5,106 nucleotides of DNA from Candidatus Omnitrophota bacterium (GTDB lineage: Bacteria; Omnitrophota; Gorgyraeia; Gygaellales; Profunditerraquicolaceae), in assembly GCA_028706895.1 (NCBI GenBank), contig JAQTVG010000094.1, positions 1-5,106 on the forward strand, given 5' to 3'. How positions within the stretch are numbered: position 1 is the first letter of the stretch; every line of letters begins with the position of its first letter. Of this stretch, positions 1 through 4,498 are shown piece by piece. The notes below the pieces were generated by a model that was given only the letters and a program-made list of their open reading frames with translations, searched no databases and was not told the DNA's origin. A program made the translations under genes and the position numbers.

Positions 1-13
1 GAAATAAAAGCCC

Positions 14-42
14 TTGAAAGCCGGATTATCTAATGTTAAAAT
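14..42 (+). promoter_or_regulatory. Promoter of the tRNA-Asn gene
   Basis: TTGAAA (14-19) and TAAAAT (37-42) are separated by 17 bp. Each matches the housekeeping consensus in five of six positions. TGT directly before the -10 box makes it an extended -10. Transcription would start near 49, leaving only a few leader bases before the mature tRNA at 55. Confidence 0.7.
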
Positions 43-54
43 ACCACTCACAAT

Positions 55-127
55 TCCCCCTTAGCTCAGTTGGTAGAGCGAGAGACTGTTAATCTCCAGG
101 TCCTAGGTTCGAGTCCTAGAGGGGGAG
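55..127 (+). tRNA. tRNA-Asn, anticodon GTT
   Basis: The sequence folds into a full cloverleaf. The acceptor stem TCCCCCT (55-61) pairs with AGGGGGA (120-126), with discriminator G127. The D stem is GCTC/GAGC (64-67/76-79). The anticodon stem 81-85/93-97 has one A-C mismatch at its outer pair. The anticodon loop CTGTTAA (86-92) carries GTT at 88-90, which decodes asparagine codons AAC and AAU. The T stem CTAGG/CCTAG (103-107/115-119) is perfect, with loop TTCGAGT. The 3' CCA is not encoded (TTT follows), so it must be added after transcription. The gene stands alone between its own promoter and terminator. Confidence 0.97.
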
Positions 128-140
128 TTTGACTTCCTAA

Positions 141-180
141 CCCTCTGCAAGAAAAATACTTGCAGAGGGTTTTTATTTTT
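141..180 (+). terminator. Rho-independent terminator of tRNA-Asn
   Basis: A perfect 11-bp stem, CCCTCTGCAAG (141-151) with CTTGCAGAGGG (159-169), encloses a 7-base loop. It is followed by TTTTT, A and TTTTT. This is a strong intrinsic terminator that closes the tRNA unit. Confidence 0.95.
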
Positions 181-183
181 ATC

Positions 184-211
184 TTCTCATTTTGGAAAGG
201 AGTGGTATAAT
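184..211 (+). promoter_or_regulatory. Extended -10 promoter for the membrane protein gene
   Basis: A perfect TATAAT (206-211) is preceded by TGG, giving an extended -10. The best -35 is TTCTCA (184-189, four of six) with a 16-bp spacer. The -35 falls just after the tRNA terminator, so the gene downstream has its own start of transcription. Confidence 0.65.
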
Positions 212-229
212 TTGAGAAAAGGAGGATAG

Positions 230-943
230 ATGGAGAAAATATTGATTGAGATGTTTGTCTTGGGTCTTCCTTTTATGGTTTTTATCTTCCACAAATTGTT
301 TTCAAATAATCGGCTTACCGCATATTTAATCCCTAAAATATTAGAAGATAAAGAATACCCCAAATTAGAATTACGTAAAGCGGGAGTTGCCTATCTCGCT
401 TTAGGTTTATGGATTCTTTCAATAATACTTGCTACCCTTTTGTTGTATCCAAAATTTCCTATGGAGCAATATATTATTATGGTACTTCTTTGTTTTGTTT
501 TTCCAATCTTGTCTCTTGCGTCAATAATTATAGGAGTGTATTACTTAATAATAGGCATATTCGGAAAAAGAGAGAGTATTAGGCCAAAATTTGAATCTAT
601 GTTTTATGCCGAAGAGGGAAATTTAGTCCGGTATATTAAGAAATTAAAAATACACACAACGGTTAATTTATGCTGCCTATTGGTTCTGGCGGCTCTATTG
701 CCCATAGAATTTTTGTTAGGCATAGGAGAAAACGGCTTAATAGTATTGCTCAATGTCTCTTTATTAGTAGCTTTTATTATGACGCTTTGGAGAATGAGGA
801 ATTATATGGTAAAATCCGCCAAACTTATGGATTTACCTGCGAAGAAATATTTATTTTCAACGCTATCAGTTTTCCCGTTTATATATTGGCATTCATTTTC
901 ATTGATAAAGAAGTTTAAAGAGGGGAAAGCTAATCAACTATAG
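230..943 (+). CDS. Multi-pass membrane protein of unknown function
   Basis: I do not recognise a family. The 237-aa product has about five or six hydrophobic segments, near residues 5-22, 52-73, 80-111 (long enough for one or two passes), 143-164, 167-187 and 207-225. Basic stretches lie between them (113-119 and 134-141), so it should be an integral inner-membrane protein. No catalytic motif is visible. The start is set by AAGGAGG (219-225), four bases before ATG; a second Met at residue 8 is less well placed. The gene is transcribed alone, between its own promoter and a terminator. Its base composition is low in GC (19 of 60 in both 241-300 and 601-660, against 31 of 60 in 1561-1620), unlike the operon that follows. 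That may reflect acquisition, or only the AT bias of membrane-protein codons. It is a real gene with high likelihood; its role is unknown. Confidence 0.85.
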   Translation: MEKILIEMFVLGLPFMVFIFHKLFSNNRLTAYLIPKILEDKEYPKLELRKAGVAYLALGLWILSIILATLLLYPKFPMEQYIIMVLLCFVFPILSLASIIIGVYYLIIGIFGKRESIRPKFESMFYAEEGNLVRYIKKLKIHTTVNLCCLLVLAALLPIEFLLGIGENGLIVLLNVSLLVAFIMTLWRMRNYMVKSAKLMDLPAKKYLFSTLSVFPFIYWHSFSLIKKFKEGKANQL

Positions 944-1022
944 CCGGCTCTTCGCATAGTATTTCTATTTTCCCTGCCTTCAGCCACTTATTAAATTCGT
1001 TCAAAAAGGGAGCCAATTTTCT
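930..1022 (-). pseudogene. Possible short coding remnant on the minus strand
   Basis: The minus strand is open for about 30 codons from just after a TAA to a TAG at 932-930. It reads like ordinary protein, containing FNKWLKAGKIEILCEEP. It has no ATG and no ribosome binding site, and a plus-strand terminator stands directly upstream of it. Its end overlaps the last 14 bases of the membrane protein gene. It could be the C-terminal leftover of a lost gene or a chance reading frame. I cannot name a parent family. Confidence 0.22.
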
Positions 1023-1024
1023 TT

Positions 1025-1060
1025 AAGCCCGGCTAATTTTATAGCCGGGTTTTTAATTTT
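1025..1060 (+). terminator. Rho-independent terminator of the membrane protein gene
   Basis: CCCGGCTA (1028-1035) pairs perfectly with TAGCCGGG (1042-1049) around a 6-base loop. A-T and G-T pairs extend the base of the stem. TTTTT AA TTTT follows. It lies about 80 bp after the stop codon and just ahead of the next promoter. Confidence 0.92.
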
Positions 1061-1063
1061 AGT

Positions 1064-1092
1064 TTGACAAAATTTGCTGGATATAGTATATA
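1064..1092 (+). promoter_or_regulatory. Promoter of the DUF134-NifX-DsrE operon
   Basis: A perfect TTGACA (1064-1069) is followed after 17 bp by TATATA (1087-1092, four of six). The -10 lies in an alternating TA tract (1087-1096), so its exact register is uncertain. Just downstream, GCATATGC (1097-1104) is an 8-bp palindrome at the expected transcription start. It could be an operator, perhaps for the regulator encoded first in the operon; that is inference. Confidence 0.7.
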
Positions 1093-1125
1093 TATAGCAT
1101 ATGCCAATAACTCAAGAAGGGAAAT

Positions 1126-1422
1126 ATGCCTAGGCCGTGCAGGTGCAGGCGGATAAGATGTAATCCCGATACAAACTACTTTAAGCCGCGCGGCATCCCT
1201 TTGGATATGCTGGAGGAAGTGAATCTTACCTTGGATGAACTAGAGGCGGTCAGGCTTGCGGATTTGAAAGGTTTATACCAGGAAGAGGCAGCTAAGAAAA
1301 TGGATATCTCCCGGCAGACCTTCGGTAATATTATAAAGAAGGCGCATAGGAAGATAGCGGATGTCCTTTTAAGCGCAAAAGCTTTAAAGATAGAAGGCGG
1401 AGAGATCAAGAGGATAGGTTAA
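1126..1422 (+). CDS. DUF134 / UPF0251 family HTH DNA-binding protein
   Basis: The 98-aa product matches the DUF134 (UPF0251) pattern throughout. It has the N-terminal MPRP followed by a Cys/Arg-rich stretch (Cys5, Cys7, Cys12), then YFKPRGIPL (18-26), LTLDELEAVRLADLKGLYQEE (from residue 34) and a helix-turn-helix of sigma-region-4 type at about 50-75, with ISRQTFGNI as the probable recognition part. It ends in the family's ALKIEGG motif (86-92). Members are predicted DNA-binding proteins, often encoded beside NifX/NifB-type proteins as here. I infer a regulator of this operon. The three N-terminal cysteines could bind a metal or Fe-S cluster, but that is not shown. The start has AAGAAGGG (1114-1121) four bases upstream. 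Length is normal for the family. It is the first gene behind the TTGACA promoter. Confidence 0.93.
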   Translation: MPRPCRCRRIRCNPDTNYFKPRGIPLDMLEEVNLTLDELEAVRLADLKGLYQEEAAKKMDISRQTFGNIIKKAHRKIADVLLSAKALKIEGGEIKRIG

Positions 1423-1436
1423 ATGAATAATTTAAC
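1418..1436 (+). other. Inverted repeat between the first two operon genes
   Basis: GTTAAAT (1418-1424) and ATTTAAC (1430-1436) form a perfect 7-bp inverted repeat around five bases. It spans the stop codon of the DUF134 gene and ends before the next ribosome binding site. In RNA it would be a weak, AT-rich hairpin; in DNA it could be a protein site. No T-tract follows, so it is not a terminator. Confidence 0.4.
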
Positions 1437-1457
1437 AGAGCAGGGAGGAGTAATAAA

Positions 1458-1823
1458 ATGAAAATATGTATCCCAACAGAAACAAATAAAGGTAAGGACG
1501 CAAAGGTTTACGGACATTTCGGCAGCGCGCCGTATTTTACCATCGTTGATACGGAAAAAGATTCCGTTGAGGTTATTGACAACGCGAATCAACATCACGC
1601 GCATGGCATGTGCCAGCCGATGAATGCGTTAATTGGTAAGGAGATTGACGCTGTGGTTACCGGCGGAATAGGGGGTCGGGCGGTTCAAAAACTTAATGAG
1701 GGTGGAATTAAGGCTTATCGGGCTATTCCGGGAACTGTCGCGGATATTACCAGTCAGTTCATTAAGGGTGGGCTTGAAGAAATTACCATCCAGAATGCCT
1801 GTGCGCAGCACGGCTGCCATTAA
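1458..1823 (+). CDS. NifX/NifB-type dinitrogenase FeMo-cofactor domain protein
   Basis: The 121-aa product is a single Nitro_FeMo-Co domain, the fold of NifX, NafY and the C-terminal part of NifB. Seen features are the start MKICIPTE, the GHFGSAPYF motif (19-27), a His-rich turn HHAHGMC (46-52), VVTGGIGGRAVQKLNEGGIKAY (from residue 67) and a C-terminal CAQHGCH (115-121). His and Cys residues in the turn and tail are candidate metal ligands. Stand-alone proteins of this family bind iron or Fe-S/Mo-type clusters, but most are found outside nitrogen fixation, and no nif gene is visible here. It should not be read as evidence of nitrogenase. GGGAGGAG (1443-1450) stands seven bases before the ATG. 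It lies 35 bp after the DUF134 gene and 11 bp before the DsrE-like gene, so one transcript is likely. The family is certain; the cofactor is not. Confidence 0.93.
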   Translation: MKICIPTETNKGKDAKVYGHFGSAPYFTIVDTEKDSVEVIDNANQHHAHGMCQPMNALIGKEIDAVVTGGIGGRAVQKLNEGGIKAYRAIPGTVADITSQFIKGGLEEITIQNACAQHGCH

Positions 1824-1834
1824 GGAGGATTATA

Positions 1835-2155
1835 ATGAAAATAGGAGTTATTATTTCAAGCAACGACGCAGAAACTGCCTGGAATGCCCTGCGTTATGCA
1901 AACTTTTGTCTTGGACAGAGAGATGAGGTCAAAGTGTTTTTGGCCGGCAAGGGTGTCGAGTATCAGAAAATAAGCACGGAGAAATTCAACACTATCGAGC
2001 AGGCCGCAAAACTCCTTCAGTCCGGCGGAAAAATACTTGCTTGCGGCACCTGTATCAAATCCCGCGATCAGGAAGGCACCGAGATGTGCCCTATTAACAC
2101 GATGAAAGACATGTATGAGATCATCAAGGAAAGCGACAAGGTCGTAACTTTTTAG
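1835..2155 (+). CDS. DsrE-like family protein with CGTC motif
   Basis: The 106-aa product looks like a small cytoplasmic DsrE/DsrF-type alpha/beta protein. It has an N-terminal strand and loop MKIGVIISSND, a helix AWNALRYANFCL (15-26), VKVFLAGKGVE (32-42) and then the conserved KILACGTCIKSR (66-77), with Cys70 and Cys73, plus Cys85 in EMCPINTMKD. In DsrE-family proteins a conserved cysteine of this type carries persulfide sulfur or takes part in redox chemistry. Which cysteine acts here is inference. It sits 11 bp behind the NifX-like gene with AAGGAGG (1822-1828) six bases before the ATG, and is the last gene of the operon. The pairing suggests handling of sulfur or metal-sulfur species, but no substrate can be read from the sequence. 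Confidence 0.88.
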   Translation: MKIGVIISSNDAETAWNALRYANFCLGQRDEVKVFLAGKGVEYQKISTEKFNTIEQAAKLLQSGGKILACGTCIKSRDQEGTEMCPINTMKDMYEIIKESDKVVTF

Positions 2156-2182
2156 CCAGGAATATCAGCCAATCTCCATGAA

Positions 2183-2220
2183 GCCATCGCGAATAAACTG
2201 CTTGCGGGGGCTATTATTTT
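2183..2220 (+). terminator. Weak candidate terminator after the operon
   Basis: GCCATCGC (2183-2190) can pair with GCGGGGGC (2204-2211) with one mismatch and one G-T pair, around a 13-base loop. An interrupted T-rich run (TATTATTTT) follows. It is much weaker than the other terminators in the window. The rest of 2156-2284 holds no gene I can support. Confidence 0.25.
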
Positions 2221-2260
2221 GGATTAAAATAGATTGTATATGTATCGGTGCATGGCGCGC

Positions 2261-2266
2261 TATAAT
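2261..2266 (+). promoter_or_regulatory. -10 box for the 73-aa gene
   Basis: A perfect TATAAT lies 18 bp before the start codon. No good -35 is found at the right distance; TTGTAT (2234-2239) is 21 bp away, which is too far. The ribosome binding site GGAGG (2276-2280) follows. A start of transcription near 2273 would leave a very short leader. Confidence 0.45.
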
Positions 2267-2284
2267 TAAATAGCCGGAGGAAGA

Positions 2285-2506
2285 ATGAGCATTATTTTAT
2301 TAATAGTAACAATATGCGCCATTCCGTTGATAATATTTTACATATTAAAAGCGGGAAAAGCGAAGGAAGCGGAAAAAAAGAAGCAGGAAGAAGCAAGGCA
2401 TGACGCAAGTGAAAGAATAATGCGCCCGGAGAGGAAGCTCCACGAAGAAGAGAAAAAGCGCTGGGAGGATGAATACTGGGATCGCCAGAGAAAAAGAGAC
2501 GGATAA
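2285..2506 (+). CDS. Small membrane-anchored protein with charged helix
   Basis: I do not recognise a family. The 73-aa product starts with one hydrophobic segment (about 3-21) that has no cleavage site, followed by a strongly charged Lys/Glu/Arg-rich stretch (22-72) likely to be one long helix, possibly a coiled coil. By the positive-inside rule the Lys-rich part after the membrane segment should stay in the cytoplasm. GGAGG is four bases before the ATG. It has its own -10 box and a strong terminator, so it is expressed alone. It could be a scaffold or accessory subunit; nothing in the neighbourhood decides this. Coding status is well supported by the signals on both sides. Confidence 0.75.
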   Translation: MSIILLIVTICAIPLIIFYILKAGKAKEAEKKKQEEARHDASERIMRPERKLHEEEKKRWEDEYWDRQRKRDG

Positions 2507-2529
2507 TCCTGTAGATTGAGCCAAAATTT

Positions 2530-2564
2530 AAACGCCCTGCTATTTACTTAGCAGGGCGTTTTAG
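2530..2564. terminator. Bidirectional terminator between convergent genes
   Basis: AACGCCCTGCTA (2531-2542) and TAGCAGGGCGTT (2549-2560) form a perfect 12-bp stem with a 6-base loop; A2530-T2561 adds one more pair. TTTT follows on the plus strand and a TTTAAATTTT run on the minus strand. It can therefore end both the 73-aa gene and the Spy-like gene, whose stop is at 2609. Confidence 0.92.
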
Positions 2565-2608
2565 TTTATCAGCTGCCCGCGGAAGAAAATGGGGGCTTAT
2601 GCTTGAGA

Positions 2609-3205
2609 TCAACTGGAATGCCCTTCCTTACCTTTCCCCATTATCTTCTCCATCATGGGGCATTTGCACTCCATATCTTCTCCCATCTTCATTTTTTTCA
2701 CCATGCGTTTATACCACATATCCTTGACCTTATCCTGTTGGTCTTTGGTGAGAACGGCTCGCAGGTCATTACAGGCTCCGGCTATCTCTTTTGCCTGCTG
2801 TTTCTTCAGATCATACTTCTGGTCTATGAGCTTGTTCACCGCGCCCATATCTACTTTGTCGGCCTTAAGCGCCTCCATTATATCCATGGCGATGACCTCA
2901 ATCTCAGCCTCCTTTAACGTCATGCTGCGCATGACCTTGTGTTTCAGTGATGAGATCTTATCTTGCTGCCCGGCGGTGAGCTTGATCTCTTCGGACTGCT
3001 TAAGAATAAAAATAGCCTTGTTATAGAACCTATCCTCAAAGCTCATTTTATCCATTGCCTTCATTTTATGGCGCATGCCGGGCATCCCCATGCCGGCCAT
3101 ACCCATACCGCATTTTCCTTTTTGGCTATCATCGGCAAACGCGTATGACAGCGGGAGCGCGCATACACAAGCCAGGATAACCAGGGCTTTCATTGTTCTT
3201 TTCAT
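2609..3205 (-). CDS. Spy/CpxP-type periplasmic protein, Met- and Cys-rich
   Basis: The 198-aa product has a signal peptide (1-24, cleavage after AFA) and should be periplasmic. The core (about 55-170) is all-helical and carries two LTxxQ motifs, LTAGQ (76-80) and LTKDQ (152-156), the hallmark of the Spy/CpxP/ZraP (LTXXQ) family of envelope-stress chaperones and metal-linked proteins. Unlike plain Spy it has a Met/Gly-rich stretch after the signal peptide (MGMAGMGMPGM, 34-44, with Cys32 and His46) and a tail with CKCPMM (180-185) and a final His. These could bind copper, zinc or a similar metal, as in ZraP-like members; that is inference. GGAGGAGG (3215-3208) sits close before the first ATG; Met5 is a less likely start. 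It is transcribed alone from an extended -10 promoter and may be induced by envelope or metal stress. Confidence 0.88.
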   Translation of the reverse strand: MKRTMKALVILACVCALPLSYAFADDSQKGKCGMGMAGMGMPGMRHKMKAMDKMSFEDRFYNKAIFILKQSEEIKLTAGQQDKISSLKHKVMRSMTLKEAEIEVIAMDIMEALKADKVDMGAVNKLIDQKYDLKKQQAKEIAGACNDLRAVLTKDQQDKVKDMWYKRMVKKMKMGEDMECKCPMMEKIMGKGKEGHSS

Positions 3206-3216
3206 ATCCTCCTCCT

Positions 3217-3230
3217 TTCATTTTAATGAA
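3217..3230. other. Inverted repeat at the Spy-like gene's transcription start
   Basis: TTCATT (3217-3222) and AATGAA (3225-3230) form a 6-bp inverted repeat two bases apart. It lies directly downstream of the minus-strand -10 box, at the expected transcription start, and just ahead of the ribosome binding site. It is a candidate operator, low in sequence complexity. Confidence 0.35.
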
Positions 3231-3233
3231 CGT

Positions 3234-3261
3234 ATTATAACATCCTTATTATTGATGGCAA
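3234..3261 (-). promoter_or_regulatory. Promoter of the Spy-like gene
   Basis: Read on the minus strand, TTGCCA (3261-3256, five of six) is followed after 16 bp by a perfect TATAAT (3239-3234) preceded by TGT, an extended -10. It resembles the promoter at 4457-4485. Confidence 0.75.
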
Positions 3262-3306
3262 TTCCCAGATTCCGCTTTTTTCTGACTTTTTTCCATGAAT
3301 TAAGTA

Positions 3307-3335
3307 TTGTGTCCCTGGAATTTTTGCAGTATAAT
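3307..3335 (+). promoter_or_regulatory. Promoter of the small exported protein gene
   Basis: A perfect TATAAT (3330-3335) has a weak -35, TTGTGT (3307-3312, three of six), at 17 bp. The -10 is also the left arm of an inverted repeat, TATAATT (3330-3336) with AATTATA (3346-3352), which could be an operator or a chance result of AT richness. Confidence 0.55.
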
Positions 3336-3367
3336 TCATTTAATAAATTATAGGAAAGGGGGAGGGA

Positions 3368-3727
3368 ATGAAGAAAATTGCGGTGCTGGTGTTAATGGCG
3401 GTATTTTTGTCTTTATCGGCCTCTTTGCTGTATGCCGAAGAAAAAACAGGGGATGAGGTTCTTTCCATAGCTACCGACGCGGTAAAGGGAAAGAATTTTA
3501 TGCTGGAGGACGTCAGTATTATTTATGACGAGGGCGGGAAGCTCTGGAATGAGAGGATAGGTTACCTGGCGGAGGAGGACAAATCCCCCAATCACGGCAT
3601 CCTCAGGAAAGGTTTTCTCAAGAATTACAAGATAGTGCTTTTTGATTATAAAGAGCCGCTTCCGGATATCTGGGTATTCGTTGATAAAGATACCGGTGAA
3701 GTTCTTGAGGTATATAAGGAGGAATGA
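3368..3727 (+). CDS. Small exported protein, PepSY-like C-terminus
   Basis: The 119-aa product starts with a clear signal peptide (1-23, cleavage after LYA, before EE), so the mature protein of about 96 residues is periplasmic or attached outside. No cysteine is present at the cleavage site, so it is not a lipoprotein. The end, IWVFVDKDTGEVLEVYKEE, resembles the strand-turn-strand end of PepSY-type domains (valine, Asp, Thr-Gly-Glu-Val), but the rest does not let me assign the family. GGAGG (3361-3365) precedes the ATG. The stop codon lies one base before the next gene's ATG, so the two are co-transcribed and probably translationally coupled. It diverges from the Spy-like gene. Confidence 0.82.
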   Translation: MKKIAVLVLMAVFLSLSASLLYAEEKTGDEVLSIATDAVKGKNFMLEDVSIIYDEGGKLWNERIGYLAEEDKSPNHGILRKGFLKNYKIVLFDYKEPLPDIWVFVDKDTGEVLEVYKEE

Positions 3728-3728
3728 A

Positions 3729-3905
3729 ATGAAGATTACCACGAAAGACGAGATCAATGCCGTATGCCCGCATTGCAGTAAAGAACTCACCGAGATCTTC
3801 AGGAAAAAGGAGACCCTTGCCGGGCCGTTGATACAGCCAATTTCTGTCTATATCTGCCCTAATTGTTTAAAAGTGCTTAGCATCACTACCTGGTATTCCT
3901 GGTAG
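3729..3905 (+). CDS. 58-aa zinc-ribbon-like protein (two CxxC)
   Basis: I do not recognise a named family. The 58-aa product carries CPHC (13-16) and CPNC (43-46), a layout typical of a zinc ribbon with a 26-residue gap between the pairs. It has no signal peptide and should be cytoplasmic, where the four cysteines could hold Zn. The reading frame is open further upstream to an ATG at 3642, but the start at 3729 is chosen because AAGGAGG (3716-3722) is six bases before it; the longer form would overlap the upstream gene by 86 bases. The ribosome binding site lies within the end of the upstream gene, so the two are one transcription unit. The ending TTWYSW is rich in aromatics. Confidence 0.78.
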   Translation: MKITTKDEINAVCPHCSKELTEIFRKKETLAGPLIQPISVYICPNCLKVLSITTWYSW

Positions 3906-3933
3906 GAAGGTATTTGCAGGACTAGGGAGAGCA

Positions 3934-4419
3934 TTACTCTATTCTTTCTTTTATCGCCTGAATTTTCGGGTTGTTCTTAAGCCGCATAAATTTCTCGTTG
4001 TTAGCTAAACTGGCAGAGTTCCCGGATTTTATCGCTTCCATAATTTCAGGATCCTGAAGGATCTCCTGAAGCTGCGGGTCATCTTGCAGGGACATAACCA
4101 TACCCACGGTTGCCGGATCCCCCATCATTTTATTTGTCATGGCATCCGCCTTATTTTGAACCGATCCATCGGGTTGGGGCTGCGGGAAGGAGGGGCTATT
4201 TCTGGAGTCAGCGGAGCCGATCTGTTTAATCCGCGATTCTTCTATCTGAAGGAATCCCATCCCTTGAGAATTGACGGTATATGTGCCGTTATTAACCCCT
4301 GAGATCTCGCCGATAATAACGCTTCCGTCAACAAGTTCGATCCTGTTGAGTTTGGCCGCGAGTGCCGCGCCGGAAAAAATACCTGACAATAAAATCAACG
4401 CCAGCATGATCTTTTTCAT
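3934..4419 (-). CDS. Exported protein: small barrel region plus STI1-like tail
   Basis: The 161-aa product has a signal peptide (1-21, cleavage after ALA). Residues 24-68 form a strand-rich unit (IELVDGSVIIGEISGVNNGTY and then FLQIEESRIKQI) that resembles the small beta-barrel seen in LSm-like exported proteins. A Pro/Gln/Ser-rich linker follows (72-90). The tail (about 98-161) has the DP-repeat pattern of STI1/Hop-type helical domains: DDPQLQEILQDPEIMEAIKSG (113-133) and then FMRLKNNPKIQAI (144-156). In eukaryotic co-chaperones such domains bind hydrophobic helices; a bacterial periplasmic role is inferred only. AAGGAGA lies six bases before the ATG. It converges on the zinc-ribbon gene with a 28-bp gap and no clear terminator. 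It diverges from the AsmA-like gene. Confidence 0.82.
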   Translation of the reverse strand: MKKIMLALILLSGIFSGAALAAKLNRIELVDGSVIIGEISGVNNGTYTVNSQGMGFLQIEESRIKQIGSADSRNSPSFPQPQPDGSVQNKADAMTNKMMGDPATVGMVMSLQDDPQLQEILQDPEIMEAIKSGNSASLANNEKFMRLKNNPKIQAIKERIE

Positions 4420-4456
4420 TATTTTTCTCCTTCTGTTTGATGGGATTGTTTTTTAT

Positions 4457-4485
4457 AATATAACACCCTTAACCCGGCATGGCAA
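4457..4485 (-). promoter_or_regulatory. Promoter of the barrel/STI1-like gene
   Basis: On the minus strand TTGCCA (4485-4480, five of six) is followed after 17 bp by TATATT (4462-4457, five of six), preceded by TGT as an extended -10. The -10 region, TAAGGGTGTTATATT, matches 13 of 15 bases of the same region in the Spy-like promoter. Confidence 0.72.
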
Positions 4486-4498
4486 CAAAATATGTTGC
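4482..4498. other. Inverted repeat covering both divergent -35 boxes
   Basis: GCAACA (4482-4487) and TGTTGC (4493-4498) form a perfect 6-bp inverted repeat with a 5-bp centre. Its left arm overlaps the minus-strand -35 and its right arm overlaps the plus-strand -35, so a dimeric regulator bound here could act on both genes. Confidence 0.45.

Noticed and set aside
1458..1823. Evidence for nitrogen fixation
   Set aside because: The NifX/NifB-type domain is widespread outside nitrogenase systems, and no nifHDK, nifB radical-SAM or nifEN gene is present in the window.
2178..2273. 31-codon open frame starting at ATG 2178
   Set aside because: It has no ribosome binding site or recognisable pattern and contains the -10 box of the next gene.
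2603..2917. Open frame of 104 codons on the plus strand
   Set aside because: It lies inside the Spy-like gene on the other strand, which has a signal peptide, two LTxxQ motifs, a strong ribosome binding site and a promoter; the plus-strand reading has none of these.
3642..3728. Upstream extension of the zinc-ribbon protein
   Set aside because: It would lie almost wholly inside the preceding gene and has no ribosome binding site; the ATG at 3729 has a well-spaced AAGGAGG.
3920..3956. Terminator between the zinc-ribbon and barrel/STI1-like genes
   Set aside because: Only a 4-bp AGAG/CTCT stem can be drawn, inside a T-rich stretch that is part of the convergent gene's coding end.
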